A stretch of 64,000 bases of DNA. Origin: an uncultured Aquimarina sp. GTDB taxonomy: Bacteria; Bacteroidota; Bacteroidia; Flavobacteriales; Flavobacteriaceae. Every line of letters starts with the position of its first letter. Position 1 is the first letter of the stretch. The translations under genes and the position numbers were made by a program. The notes below the pieces were generated by a model. That model did no database searches, was not told the origin of the DNA, and saw nothing but the letters and a program-made list of their open reading frames with translations. Positions 37,186 to 44,620 of this stretch are shown here, in pieces. The stretch is taken from contig CANMWA010000014.1 in assembly GCA_947501475.1 (NCBI GenBank), forward strand, positions 62,001 through 126,000, in the 5' to 3' direction.

Positions 37186-37830
37186 ATGATTATACCTAAA
37201 CTACATTATATATCCCAGGGAAGCTCTCTAAAAGAACACCTGGTAAACATTCAAAAAGCGTGTACATCTGGCATAGAATTAGTGCAATTGCGTTTAAAAA
37301 ATGTTTCAGAAAAAAAAATCTTAGCGTTAGCCAATGAAGCTAGAGAAATCACCTCTCATTTTCAAACCAGATTAATTATTAACGATCATTATAGAATAGC
37401 AAAAGAGGTTAAAGCAGATGGTGTTCATTTAGGAAAAACAGATGCCTGCCCTACTATAGCTAGAAAGCATTTATACACTTGGCAAATTATTGGCGGAACA
37501 GCAAATACTATACAAGATTGCGAAACATTAATTGGTAAAGAAGTCGATTATATTGGTTTAGGACCCTTTAGAGTTACAACAACCAAAGACAATTTGAGTC
37601 CGGTTTTAGGTTTAAACGGGTATACTGCAATTACAGAAGCCTTAAAAACCGAAACACCAATTATTGGTATTGGAGGCATAACCACAGAAGATGTTACAGA
37701 GATATTAAAAACAGGCATTTCTGGAATTGCTGTATCTGGAGAAATTACCCGTAATTTTAATACCATAAGAACATTTAGCCAATTACTAAGCGCATCTTCA
37801 ACAGAAGAGCAACGCCATACGTTTAAATAA
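37186..37830 (+). CDS. Thiamine phosphate synthase / TenI-like TIM-barrel protein
   Basis: 214 residues. The ThiE/TenI TIM barrel is shown by GIELVQLRLKN (pyrophosphate-binding Q-L-R-x-K), LIINDHYRIAKEVKADGVHLGKTD, DYIGLGPFRVTTTKDN and PIIGIGGITTEDV. ThiE joins HMP-PP and THZ-P to thiamine phosphate. It stands alone, not within a thi operon, and other thiamine genes are not in the window, so it may be the second, stand-alone ThiE homologue common in flavobacteria. It lies 25 nt after the half DEAD gene. Confidence 0.87.
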   Translation: MIIPKLHYISQGSSLKEHLVNIQKACTSGIELVQLRLKNVSEKKILALANEAREITSHFQTRLIINDHYRIAKEVKADGVHLGKTDACPTIARKHLYTWQIIGGTANTIQDCETLIGKEVDYIGLGPFRVTTTKDNLSPVLGLNGYTAITEALKTETPIIGIGGITTEDVTEILKTGISGIAVSGEITRNFNTIRTFSQLLSASSTEEQRHTFK

Positions 37831-38020
37831 AAAAAGTTATACCATTATTGGATTCTAAACTCTTGTAGCTACCACTTCTTTTGCATAGACAGATTATTAA
37901 TTTTTTTGCTTTAGAATCAAAAGAACAATACTATTTATAATTATATATATCAGTACTAATCACTTTATATGGTGGTATGAATCCTTATATTTGTACGTTC
38001 AATCACTATGATTAAAAGAC

Positions 38021-38590
38021 TTGCAACAGATAAAAGCTTACTTAGATCAAATCGCTACCATATCTACATTAGATTGGGATTTTTTTACTTCAAAATTAGA
38101 GCGTCGCGTTATCCCGAAAAAAGCAATTTTTTTAAAACTTAATGAGATAGAAAATCATATCTCGTTTATTGAATCTGGGGTTGTACGTTTATACATTCCT
38201 AAAGAAAACCCAGAAAAAGAAATCACCTTTGGTTTTAGTTTTAAAGACCAGTTTATTAGTGCCTATGATTCTTTCTTAACACAAAAACCGTCAGCATATC
38301 AATTGCAGGCACTTACAGAAACGACTATTTTAAGTATTACTTATGATGATTTGCAGGCGGTTTATAAAACTACCCAAATCGGGAACCTTATTGGTAGATT
38401 GACAGCAGAACGACTTTTTTTGATAAAATCTAAGCGTGAACAAAACTTATTAAATCTTACAGCAGAGGAACGCTATCTAAAATTGTTTAAAGAACGTCCA
38501 GAACTCCTAAAAGTGATTCCACTAAAATACATCAGTTCTTATATTGGTGTTACAGCACAAGCTTTAAGCAGGATTAGAAAACGGTTGTAA
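38021..38590 (+). CDS. Crp/Fnr family transcriptional regulator
   Basis: 189 residues. A cyclic-nucleotide-binding-like beta barrel (~20-120) is followed by a C-terminal helix-turn-helix (IPLKYISSYIGVTAQALSRIRKRL). The start codon is TTG at 38021: an in-frame TGA lies 12 nt upstream, and the ATG at 38008 is in another frame. An exact -7 box TATATTTG lies at 37987-37994. Such short Crp/Fnr proteins in Bacteroidota often do not bind cAMP. Effector unknown. Directly upstream of the desaturase gene (67 bp), which it may control. Confidence 0.88.
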   Translation: MQQIKAYLDQIATISTLDWDFFTSKLERRVIPKKAIFLKLNEIENHISFIESGVVRLYIPKENPEKEITFGFSFKDQFISAYDSFLTQKPSAYQLQALTETTILSITYDDLQAVYKTTQIGNLIGRLTAERLFLIKSKREQNLLNLTAEERYLKLFKERPELLKVIPLKYISSYIGVTAQALSRIRKRL

Positions 38591-38657
38591 TACGCATTTA
38601 ATTGATTTAGGTTCATTGTTTTGCTCATAACATCAAATTATCTTTGTAAAAAAAGTT

Positions 38658-39398
38658 ATGACGATAGTTATTTTCGTTTTAGTGCTTTGGTATGGAAGCT
38701 TGTTTTTTCAATCTTTCTTTTTGCATCGTTATGCAGCACATCAGGTATTTACCATGTCAAAAACAATGGAACGTATTACCTTTATTTTAACATGGGTTTT
38801 TCAAGGTTCAAGTTATTTAAGTGCTTATGGTTATGGAATTATGCATCGTATGCATCATGCCTATACAGATACAGAAAATGATCCACACTCCCCTTCTCAT
38901 GATGCCAATTTATTTGCAATGATGTGGAAAACAAAAACGATCTATCAAGATATTAATAAACAACGTATTGATATTGATCAGCGTTTCACCAAAAACGTTC
39001 CGCAATGGAAAGGATTTGATGCATTTGCGAGTTCTCGCTTTTCTAGATTGCTTTGGATTACAGCTTACATTTTGTTTTTTGTATCCTTTGCAACCGCTTG
39101 GTGGCAATGGTTATTATTACCTATCACCTTTTTAATGGCGCCTATCCACGGTGTGATCATTAACTGGTTTGGGCATATTTATGGTTATGTAAATTATAAA
39201 ATGAAAAACACAAGTAAAAACCTTTTCCGTTTTGATTTTTTAATGATGGGTGAAGGCTATCATAATAATCACCATAAGCATGCAAGTAGAGCAAATTTTG
39301 GTGTGAAATGGTATGAAATTGATATCACATATTTGATTATTAGACTATTGGCTGTTTTTGGTTTTATTCGGTTGAAAACAATTACAGCTAACGATTAA
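38658..39398 (+). CDS. Acyl-lipid/acyl-CoA fatty-acid desaturase
   Basis: 246 residues, the length of the short bacterial desaturases. Three histidine boxes bind the di-iron centre: HRYAAH, HRMHH (in GIMHRMHHAYTDTENDPHSP) and HNNHHKH (in GEGYHNNHHKHASRANFG). Hydrophobic segments place it in the inner membrane. It introduces a double bond into acyl chains to adjust membrane fluidity. A -7 box TATCTTTG is present ~10 nt before the ATG. Location after a Crp/Fnr gene and 4 kb from two cold-shock genes suits a temperature response, though this is inference. Confidence 0.92.
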   Translation: MTIVIFVLVLWYGSLFFQSFFLHRYAAHQVFTMSKTMERITFILTWVFQGSSYLSAYGYGIMHRMHHAYTDTENDPHSPSHDANLFAMMWKTKTIYQDINKQRIDIDQRFTKNVPQWKGFDAFASSRFSRLLWITAYILFFVSFATAWWQWLLLPITFLMAPIHGVIINWFGHIYGYVNYKMKNTSKNLFRFDFLMMGEGYHNNHHKHASRANFGVKWYEIDITYLIIRLLAVFGFIRLKTITAND

Positions 39399-39441
39399 TA
39401 ATTGCTTAAGTTTTTATTGAATACAAAATAGAAGTATTTGT

Positions 39442-40497
39442 TCAAGTAAAATGATTTTTCTTGTATAAAGAAGGCGTTGTATCTTCAAATTTCTTAAAAG
39501 CACTATTAAATGATGACAAACTACTAAAACCTGTATCAAAAGCAATTGAAGAAATCGTATAGTTCTTAGTTTTTACATCTAATAGCATCTTTTTTGCATC
39601 TTGAATTCGATAATAATTTATAAAATCATTAAAATTTTGATTCGCACATTGGTTGATAATTTCTGAAGTCTTTTGTGAACTTTTACCTATTAATTTACTT
39701 ATACTAGAAAGTGATACATCGGATTCAAGATATAGTTTTTCTTCAGTAACTAATTTTGATATTTCATTAAACAACAATTTGTTGTCATTTACTTTAAAAA
39801 CGTTTCCATCAATATCAGTAATTTTTAGTTGAAATACTTTAAAACTTAAAAAGTAAACTACTATAGAATACATAATAGGACCAACAATATAAGGAACTGC
39901 GCCTTCAATAATATTTAAAAAATAGGAGATCCAAATAATTATAAAACCAATAATTAATACTTCTAACCATTCAATTATTGCTTTTTGAAATTTTGTTTGC
40001 AAAGTATCTTTAAAGTATTTTTTTACTTTTTGTAATAATTTACCTGAAATAAAAATATAGAATATGAAATGTAAATAAATAAAGATAAGAATACTCCCAA
40101 ATATAATAACAGCCGTTTTATTATCTGAATCAAACCAGTTTTTGGTTACAAAAAAACTAGCAAAAAACAGTACAAAAAATGGTGTTACTTCTATAAAATA
40201 ATAACGTGGCAACTTAAAATTTATACGTGTCATCCCTATAACATACCACCGCAACAAAGGGCCTATTAGCAATAGAAAAGATAATCCTAAAAAGATAAAT
40301 ACAGGCTCTAAATCGCTTCCAAAATTTAACATAACGGATTTACCGATTCTAAAAGCCATGAAGACTAGAATTAATGCCAGTAAATAATTAGTTAATGTTT
40401 TTTTCTTTTTAAAAAAACATAAGTAAATCGCAAATGCAACTCCATGTAAAAGTCCTGCACTACTTATAATAACGAGAAGTATATCTAAAAAGCTCAA
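39442..40497 (-). CDS. 7TM-AraC family transcriptional regulator (second copy)
   Basis: 351 residues with seven membrane helices (~1-215) and a C-terminal AraC double HTH (~255-351: SSISKLIGKSSQKTSEIIN and ISSIAFDTGFSSLSSFNSAF). The frame opens with TTG at 40497; an in-frame stop lies 15 nt upstream and no ATG is available, as in its paralogue at 17055. It follows a DJ-1/PfpI gene with a 22-nt gap. Probably a membrane-held regulator of that gene; ligand unknown. Confidence 0.87.
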   Translation of the reverse strand: MSFLDILLVIISSAGLLHGVAFAIYLCFFKKKKTLTNYLLALILVFMAFRIGKSVMLNFGSDLEPVFIFLGLSFLLLIGPLLRWYVIGMTRINFKLPRYYFIEVTPFFVLFFASFFVTKNWFDSDNKTAVIIFGSILIFIYLHFIFYIFISGKLLQKVKKYFKDTLQTKFQKAIIEWLEVLIIGFIIIWISYFLNIIEGAVPYIVGPIMYSIVVYFLSFKVFQLKITDIDGNVFKVNDNKLLFNEISKLVTEEKLYLESDVSLSSISKLIGKSSQKTSEIINQCANQNFNDFINYYRIQDAKKMLLDVKTKNYTISSIAFDTGFSSLSSFNSAFKKFEDTTPSLYKKNHFT

Positions 40498-40519
40498 ATA
40501 ACTATTTTTTCAAATATAA

Positions 40520-41626
40520 TTATATTTCCTCTCTTTTAGATTCGCATTTTTTTGCAAAAGAAACCAATCCAATAATACCATAAAATTGACTTATTTCTCC
40601 TTTCATAGCTGCAATTATACCATGTTTTGCGATTAATACTCTATTCACAGGTTTTTGTTCTTTTAGCATCATGGTTTCAATCATTTTTTTTGCTTTTTGT
40701 TTTCCATACGTTTTGTATATAGATAGAATCTTTACCGCATTTTCTTCATCGGTCATTTCTCTATATTTTGGTGTATAGCCTAATTGCTTAATCATACTTT
40801 CAGCTAAACGCCAAGTTGACCATGGGTTTTGTCCTGTTATTAAGTTTTTGTCATGACTGATTTTTTCTAAATACATAGGTCCTTCATTAAAATTAGCACC
40901 TTGAGCTATCATCTTATCTTGTAAAAGAAATGGAAATATTGATTTTGCTTCAGCTATTAAGAGTAATTCTTCTTTATTTGTAAATCCGCTTACATTTTTG
41001 TTTTTTAAAAGCGGGTGTCCATTATCTAAAGTTACATTGACTAATGCTGATGGCCCATGACAAACTGCTCCAATAACTTTATTAGATTGGTAGTAGTTTT
41101 TTACGATGGCTTGAATTGCTTTATTATCTGGAAAATCGAACATAGCACCTTTTCCTCCAGCAAAAAATATTGCTTGATAATCCTCTGCTAGAATATTTTT
41201 TATCGGGATTGTATGACTTGTTTTATGCTGCGCGATTGAATCATTTAAAAATGCAAAATCGAAACCTCCCATATCTTCATCATCAATTACTACAGGTGGC
41301 TTCCCTCCTTTTGGACTTGCGATGTCTACTTCAAAGCCATTTGCCTGAAATATATAATATGCCCGTGCTAATTCTGATAATTCATACCCCGTGCTTTTAC
41401 CACTATTTCCCATCGTATCTGTACTTGTTACGACTGCTAATATTTTACCTCTAATAGGTACAGGGTTCTCTGATAAATACGCTAGGTCTTTTGTTACAGT
41501 AGCCTCTATTTTGTTGTCTCTTGGAGGTATTAAACTTTTAAACCAAAGTCCAAAAGAAATTACAACAACAATAAAACTGACAAAAAAAATTGACGCCCAT
41601 TTAAGAATTCTATACTTTTTAAACAT
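40520..41626 (-). CDS. Membrane-anchored DJ-1/PfpI family protein
   Basis: 368 residues. One N-terminal membrane helix (~8-28, ASIFFVSFIVVVISFGLWF), then a DJ-1/PfpI domain (~55-275) with nucleophile elbow VIGAVCHGPSALVN and an AIFFAGGKGAMFDF turn, then a ~90-residue helical extension absent from the lipoprotein homologue at 15708. It is held at the outer face of the inner membrane. Together with the following 7TM-AraC gene it forms a second DJ-1/AraC module in the window. Repeat copy 4 lies upstream. Confidence 0.85.
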   Translation of the reverse strand: MFKKYRILKWASIFFVSFIVVVISFGLWFKSLIPPRDNKIEATVTKDLAYLSENPVPIRGKILAVVTSTDTMGNSGKSTGYELSELARAYYIFQANGFEVDIASPKGGKPPVVIDDEDMGGFDFAFLNDSIAQHKTSHTIPIKNILAEDYQAIFFAGGKGAMFDFPDNKAIQAIVKNYYQSNKVIGAVCHGPSALVNVTLDNGHPLLKNKNVSGFTNKEELLLIAEAKSIFPFLLQDKMIAQGANFNEGPMYLEKISHDKNLITGQNPWSTWRLAESMIKQLGYTPKYREMTDEENAVKILSIYKTYGKQKAKKMIETMMLKEQKPVNRVLIAKHGIIAAMKGEISQFYGIIGLVSFAKKCESKREEI

Positions 41627-41761
41627 AATATTTCATCTATAATTATTGGGCTAAATAAGATAAAACACTTCGTAAAAGCTGTCGAAATGATAATTCCGTC
41701 AGAGTAAATTATTATTTTGAAACTGGGAGAATAAGGTATGATGAAGTATTTGGATTATGAT

Positions 41762-41882
41762 AAGATCTAACAAAATGATGTAACTGAGCGATATTATAAT
41801 ACTATAGCTATATAATAATGTCGTAAAATGATTCTTTTGCGTCCTAGGAAGGTGTTAGTCCTAAAAAACTATATTATCCGAC
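41762..41882 (+). repeat. Dispersed ~115-bp intergenic repeat, copy 4
   Basis: Blocks: AGATCTAACAAAATGATG, TATTATAATACTATAGCT, ATATAATAATG, TCGTAAAATG, TTCTT-ttgcgtcct-AGGAA (one U-G pair as RNA), CCTAAAAAACTATATTAT. It lies upstream of the DJ-1 gene and 3' of the transpeptidase-like gene. Confidence 0.8.
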
Positions 41883-41889
41883 CTACTCT

Positions 41890-42498
41890 TCACTCAAAAT
41901 CTATTTCGTTTAATAATGTATAGGTAAATTTATTTCCGAAAGCTTTTCTTCCATTTTCACATTTTATCATAAAGTCTTTAAAATGACGAGAATCTGCAAA
42001 AACCTGACATCCAGCCGAATATCTCGGGTTATTATCGCTACCCCAATCGCCGTTTTTAGGTCCTTTATGAATATTAATCCCAAAGAAACCTTTCTCTATA
42101 GTAGAATCATCCATTAGAAGGCTACCATTCTTATCATTATCTCTATATACAGATACCATCTCTATACGTTGGCATAGTGCATAATATTTTCCATTATGCT
42201 TATCAATTTGATAAGCGCCTTTATATTGGCCTTCGAGTAAAATTGCAGTGCCCTTTTTAGTTATTGGTTTTTTTAAATAATGAATACTTGGATCAGTAGT
42301 TGCTGGATAATAAGTAATATGCCAATCATTCATAAAATGATGAAAAACAATTAGAGTATCATCAAATTTATCTGGAACCAAGCTTTTATTACGAATACCA
42401 ATTATATTAAGATTCCATTCAATTGCAGGGTTGTCATATACGACATAACCCTTGGAATTCATGACTTCAATAATTTTTTCTAGCGATGGTTTTATCAT
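41890..42498 (-). CDS. L,D-transpeptidase-like (YkuD-type) protein
   Basis: 202 residues from the ATG at 42498, which overlaps the CBS-gene stop (ATGA). An earlier ATG at 42537 lies deep inside that gene. The segment GFFGINIHKGPKN, with SAGCQVF 21 residues later, resembles the H-x-G / S-x-G-C nucleophile block of YkuD L,D-transpeptidases. No signal peptide is seen, so the protein may act in the cytoplasm or be part of a phage-like endolysin family. Translational coupling to a membrane CBS protein suggests a joint role. Enzymatic activity is an inference. Confidence 0.65.
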   Translation of the reverse strand: MIKPSLEKIIEVMNSKGYVVYDNPAIEWNLNIIGIRNKSLVPDKFDDTLIVFHHFMNDWHITYYPATTDPSIHYLKKPITKKGTAILLEGQYKGAYQIDKHNGKYYALCQRIEMVSVYRDNDKNGSLLMDDSTIEKGFFGINIHKGPKNGDWGSDNNPRYSAGCQVFADSRHFKDFMIKCENGRKAFGNKFTYTLLNEIDFE

Positions 42499-43199
42499 TT
42501 TCTTATATATTGAAGAATTAAAGTATCTGTTAACCACCCTAAAATATTTTTATTCTCATCTACTACAAAAACATCTTTAACGTTTGAATTTGCTTTTAGC
42601 TTTTCTCTTATATTTTCTAGTTTAATTGATTTTTCGACTTCCAAAAAAGTGTTGATTGTATTTTTATAGTCTATAAGAAAATCAGGAAAGTTAATTTCAA
42701 CAGAAGGATCCTTTTGTATAGCAGCTAAAAAAGTGCTTTTATGAACTATTCCTACTACTTTATCATTATTTAGAATAGGAAGTCTGCTTTTAGAAACATT
42801 ATCCATGAACTCCAAAAGCTGTTTTACACTTTTTTTATTTGCTTCACTAATAGAAATACTAACCATCGTTTTTTTATCGATCATGATCTGTTCAGCAAAT
42901 ACATCATCCAACAATTCTGGAGTCATTTTCGTTATTATTTGATCATATCTTTGAGTTGCTGCTTCAAAATTTTCTCGCCCAAAGTAGAAGGCCAGAATGG
43001 TCCCTACCCATGTTGCAAACATTGGCAACAGTGCATTAAAAATTTTTTCAGATACCTCGGTTTGATTTTTTCCGGCAGAATTATAATAGAATATTGCAAT
43101 TATAGCAATAGCTATAATTGTTAAGCTTACCATTATCAACGCCAGTAAATTCCGGTTTGCCGCAATGCTTTTTTCAAAAATGCTTTTATTTTGGCTCAT
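42495..43199 (-). CDS. Membrane protein with CBS-domain pair
   Basis: 234 residues from the ATG at 43199; a start at 43226 adds nine residues with no effect on domains. Two membrane helices (~18-40 and ~52-75) precede a linker and a CBS pair (~100-230: LEFMDNVSKSRLPILNNDKVVGIVHK and NVKDVFVVDENKNILGWLTD). CBS pairs bind adenosine nucleotides or divalent ions and act as energy sensors. The stop overlaps the start of the transpeptidase-like gene. Three palindromes upstream (43254-43316) suggest specific control. Confidence 0.8.
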   Translation of the reverse strand: MSQNKSIFEKSIAANRNLLALIMVSLTIIAIAIIAIFYYNSAGKNQTEVSEKIFNALLPMFATWVGTILAFYFGRENFEAATQRYDQIITKMTPELLDDVFAEQIMIDKKTMVSISISEANKKSVKQLLEFMDNVSKSRLPILNNDKVVGIVHKSTFLAAIQKDPSVEINFPDFLIDYKNTINTFLEVEKSIKLENIREKLKANSNVKDVFVVDENKNILGWLTDTLILQYIRK

Positions 43200-43253
43200 A
43201 GGATATACGTTATTGTAGATACTCAAAATTAACTATATACCTATCTATTAATC

Positions 43254-43316
43254 AAAGGGTTTACTCCCTTTTTTAAGAGGGGTTTTACCTCTAGATATTA
43301 CAGGGTTTTTACCTGT
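43254..43316. promoter_or_regulatory. Three tandem palindromes upstream of the CBS operon
   Basis: 43254-43271 AAAGGGTTTACTCCCTTT, 43276-43292 AGAGGGGTTTTACCTCT and 43300-43316 ACAGGGTTTTTACCTGT. All share AGGG-TTT(T)-ACC/CCC-T and have different outer bases that keep the pairing. Centres are 21.5 and 24 bp apart, about two helical turns, so a protein could occupy all three on one face. They lie 55-117 bp before the ATG at 43199. Confidence 0.6.
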
Positions 43317-43507
43317 TTAAATCCCCAAAAATTAATTTTAATAAAGAGAAAAAATAAAATTTAGATTGAGATAACCTGCGATAAAGAAGCTTTCTTTCTT
43401 ATTCCAAAAACACTTCCCTACTCTCCTATCCCTTTTAAATCAGTAACCAATGGAAAAGGTATATGGATTTAGCTTTACCTTTTTAGATATTAAAAAATTT
43501 ATACAAA

Positions 43508-43535
43508 AAAACCCCATCACTAGTGATGGGGTTTT
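43508..43535. terminator. Terminator of csp copy 1
   Basis: Perfect palindrome with arms AAAACCCCATCA and TGATGGGGTTTT around CTAG, 23 nt beyond the minus-strand csp stop. Identical to the element at 43942. Confidence 0.92.
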
Positions 43536-43557
43536 GTTAAACTTGAAAGTATATGTA

Positions 43558-43749
43558 TTAGATAACTTTTACGTTCACTGCGTTTAATCCTTTGTTACCT
43601 TCTTTTAATTCAAATTCAACGGTGTCGCCTTCACGAACTTCGTCGATTAATCCAGAAATGTGTACAAAATGATCTTTGTTAGCTCCTTCTTCAGTGATAA
43701 AACCAAAACCTTTAGCGTCATTGAAGAATTTTACTGTTCCTTTGTTCAT
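43558..43749 (-). CDS. csp: Cold-shock protein (CspA family), copy 1
   Basis: 63 residues from the ATG at 43749 (MNKGTVKFFNDAKGFGFI), one five-stranded OB fold. RNP1 (KGFGFI) and RNP2 (HFVHIS) are intact. It binds single-stranded RNA/DNA as an RNA chaperone. Longer frames upstream only read the AT-rich leader. The protein is identical to copy 2 at 43992. Gene, leader and terminator are all duplicated in tandem. The leader on the minus strand carries CATCTTTG, one base off the -7 consensus. Confidence 0.95.
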   Translation of the reverse strand: MNKGTVKFFNDAKGFGFITEEGANKDHFVHISGLIDEVREGDTVEFELKEGNKGLNAVNVKVI

Positions 43750-43941
43750 TGTAATATAATTAAATTTATAATAATTGTTATAATACAAAGATGGTGCCAT
43801 TTTTTTAAAAAATAAAGCATTAACCAACTTATTTTCAAATTATTAATAAATTTTTAACCTCTAGCCAAACCAATCTCATTTGTAGGTATCAAATTAATGG
43901 CTTCTTTTTATAGATGTATAGATGTATGTGTTTGATACAAA

Positions 43942-43969
43942 AAAACCCCATCACTAGTGATGGGGTTTT
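43942..43969. terminator. Terminator of csp copy 2
   Basis: Same perfect palindrome as at 43508, arms AAAACCCCATCA / TGATGGGGTTTT around CTAG, 23 nt after the stop of the second csp gene. Confidence 0.92.
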
Positions 43970-43991
43970 GTTAAACTTGAAAGTATATGTA

Positions 43992-44183
43992 TTAGATAAC
44001 TTTTACGTTCACTGCGTTTAATCCTTTGTTACCTTCTTTTAGTTCAAATTCAACAGTGTCGCCTTCACGAACTTCGTCGATTAATCCAGAAATGTGTACA
44101 AAGTGATCTTTGTTAGCTCCTTCTTCAGTGATAAAACCAAAACCTTTAGCGTCATTGAAGAATTTTACTGTTCCTTTATTCAT
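43992..44183 (-). CDS. csp: Cold-shock protein (CspA family), copy 2
   Basis: 63 residues from the ATG at 44183, identical in protein sequence to copy 1; a few synonymous or leader differences are visible, so the duplication is recent or kept uniform by gene conversion. The RNP1 and RNP2 motifs are intact. Placed 434 bp upstream of copy 1 in transcription order, with its own terminator between, so the two are independent units. Confidence 0.95.
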   Translation of the reverse strand: MNKGTVKFFNDAKGFGFITEEGANKDHFVHISGLIDEVREGDTVEFELKEGNKGLNAVNVKVI

Positions 44184-44287
44184 TGTAATGTAATTAAATT
44201 TATAATACTTGTTAAGATGCAAAGATGGTACCATTTTTTTAAAAAATGAAGCATTAATTAACTTATTTTCAAATTATTAATAAATTT

Positions 44288-44620
44288 AGCAGTTAGATAC
44301 CGAATTTCAGACACCTTTACTTGTTCATTACTATTGTTTTAAGAAATCGAAAACATAAAAACGATCATTTCCTTTTGATTACATACCTTCCTGATAGTAA
44401 ACATATAAATAATATTAAATGCGTAATTCTATATATTTATGAAGGCTAAAATTCCTTAAGCATCTATTTTTAGCTCAAAAATTAGTATCTTAATTGAATA
44501 AATTATAAAGCTAACAACGATACGATGCAAGGTAATCTATAATAAAAAACATCATCGCCATTAGTAATTACCCCTGCCTTATTTATTTTTAATTGATGCA
44601 GTCAAATTAAAAAATATCAG
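44288..44620. other. Non-coding stretch before the Cache-HAMP sensor
   Basis: About 330 bp, AT-rich. No gene, terminator or exact -7 box is visible. Confidence 0.55.

Larger units (their letters stand above)
43200..43557. other. Intergenic region between CBS operon and csp copy 1
   Basis: Holds the three palindromes (43254-43316) and, at its right end, the csp terminator (43508-43535). The part 43317-43500 shows no feature I can support. Confidence 0.6.
43501..44287 (-). repeat. Tandem duplication of a complete csp unit (period 434 bp)
   Basis: Unit 1 spans ~43501-43854 and unit 2 ~43935-44287. Each holds terminator, csp and a ~105-bp leader ending in TTCAAATTATTAATAAATTT. Differences are few single bases, mostly in the leader. 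The ~80 bp between the units is not duplicated. Confidence 0.85.

Noticed and set aside
43254..43316. Short CRISPR-like array
   Set aside because: Units are palindromes of unequal sequence with no spacers of constant length and no cas genes.
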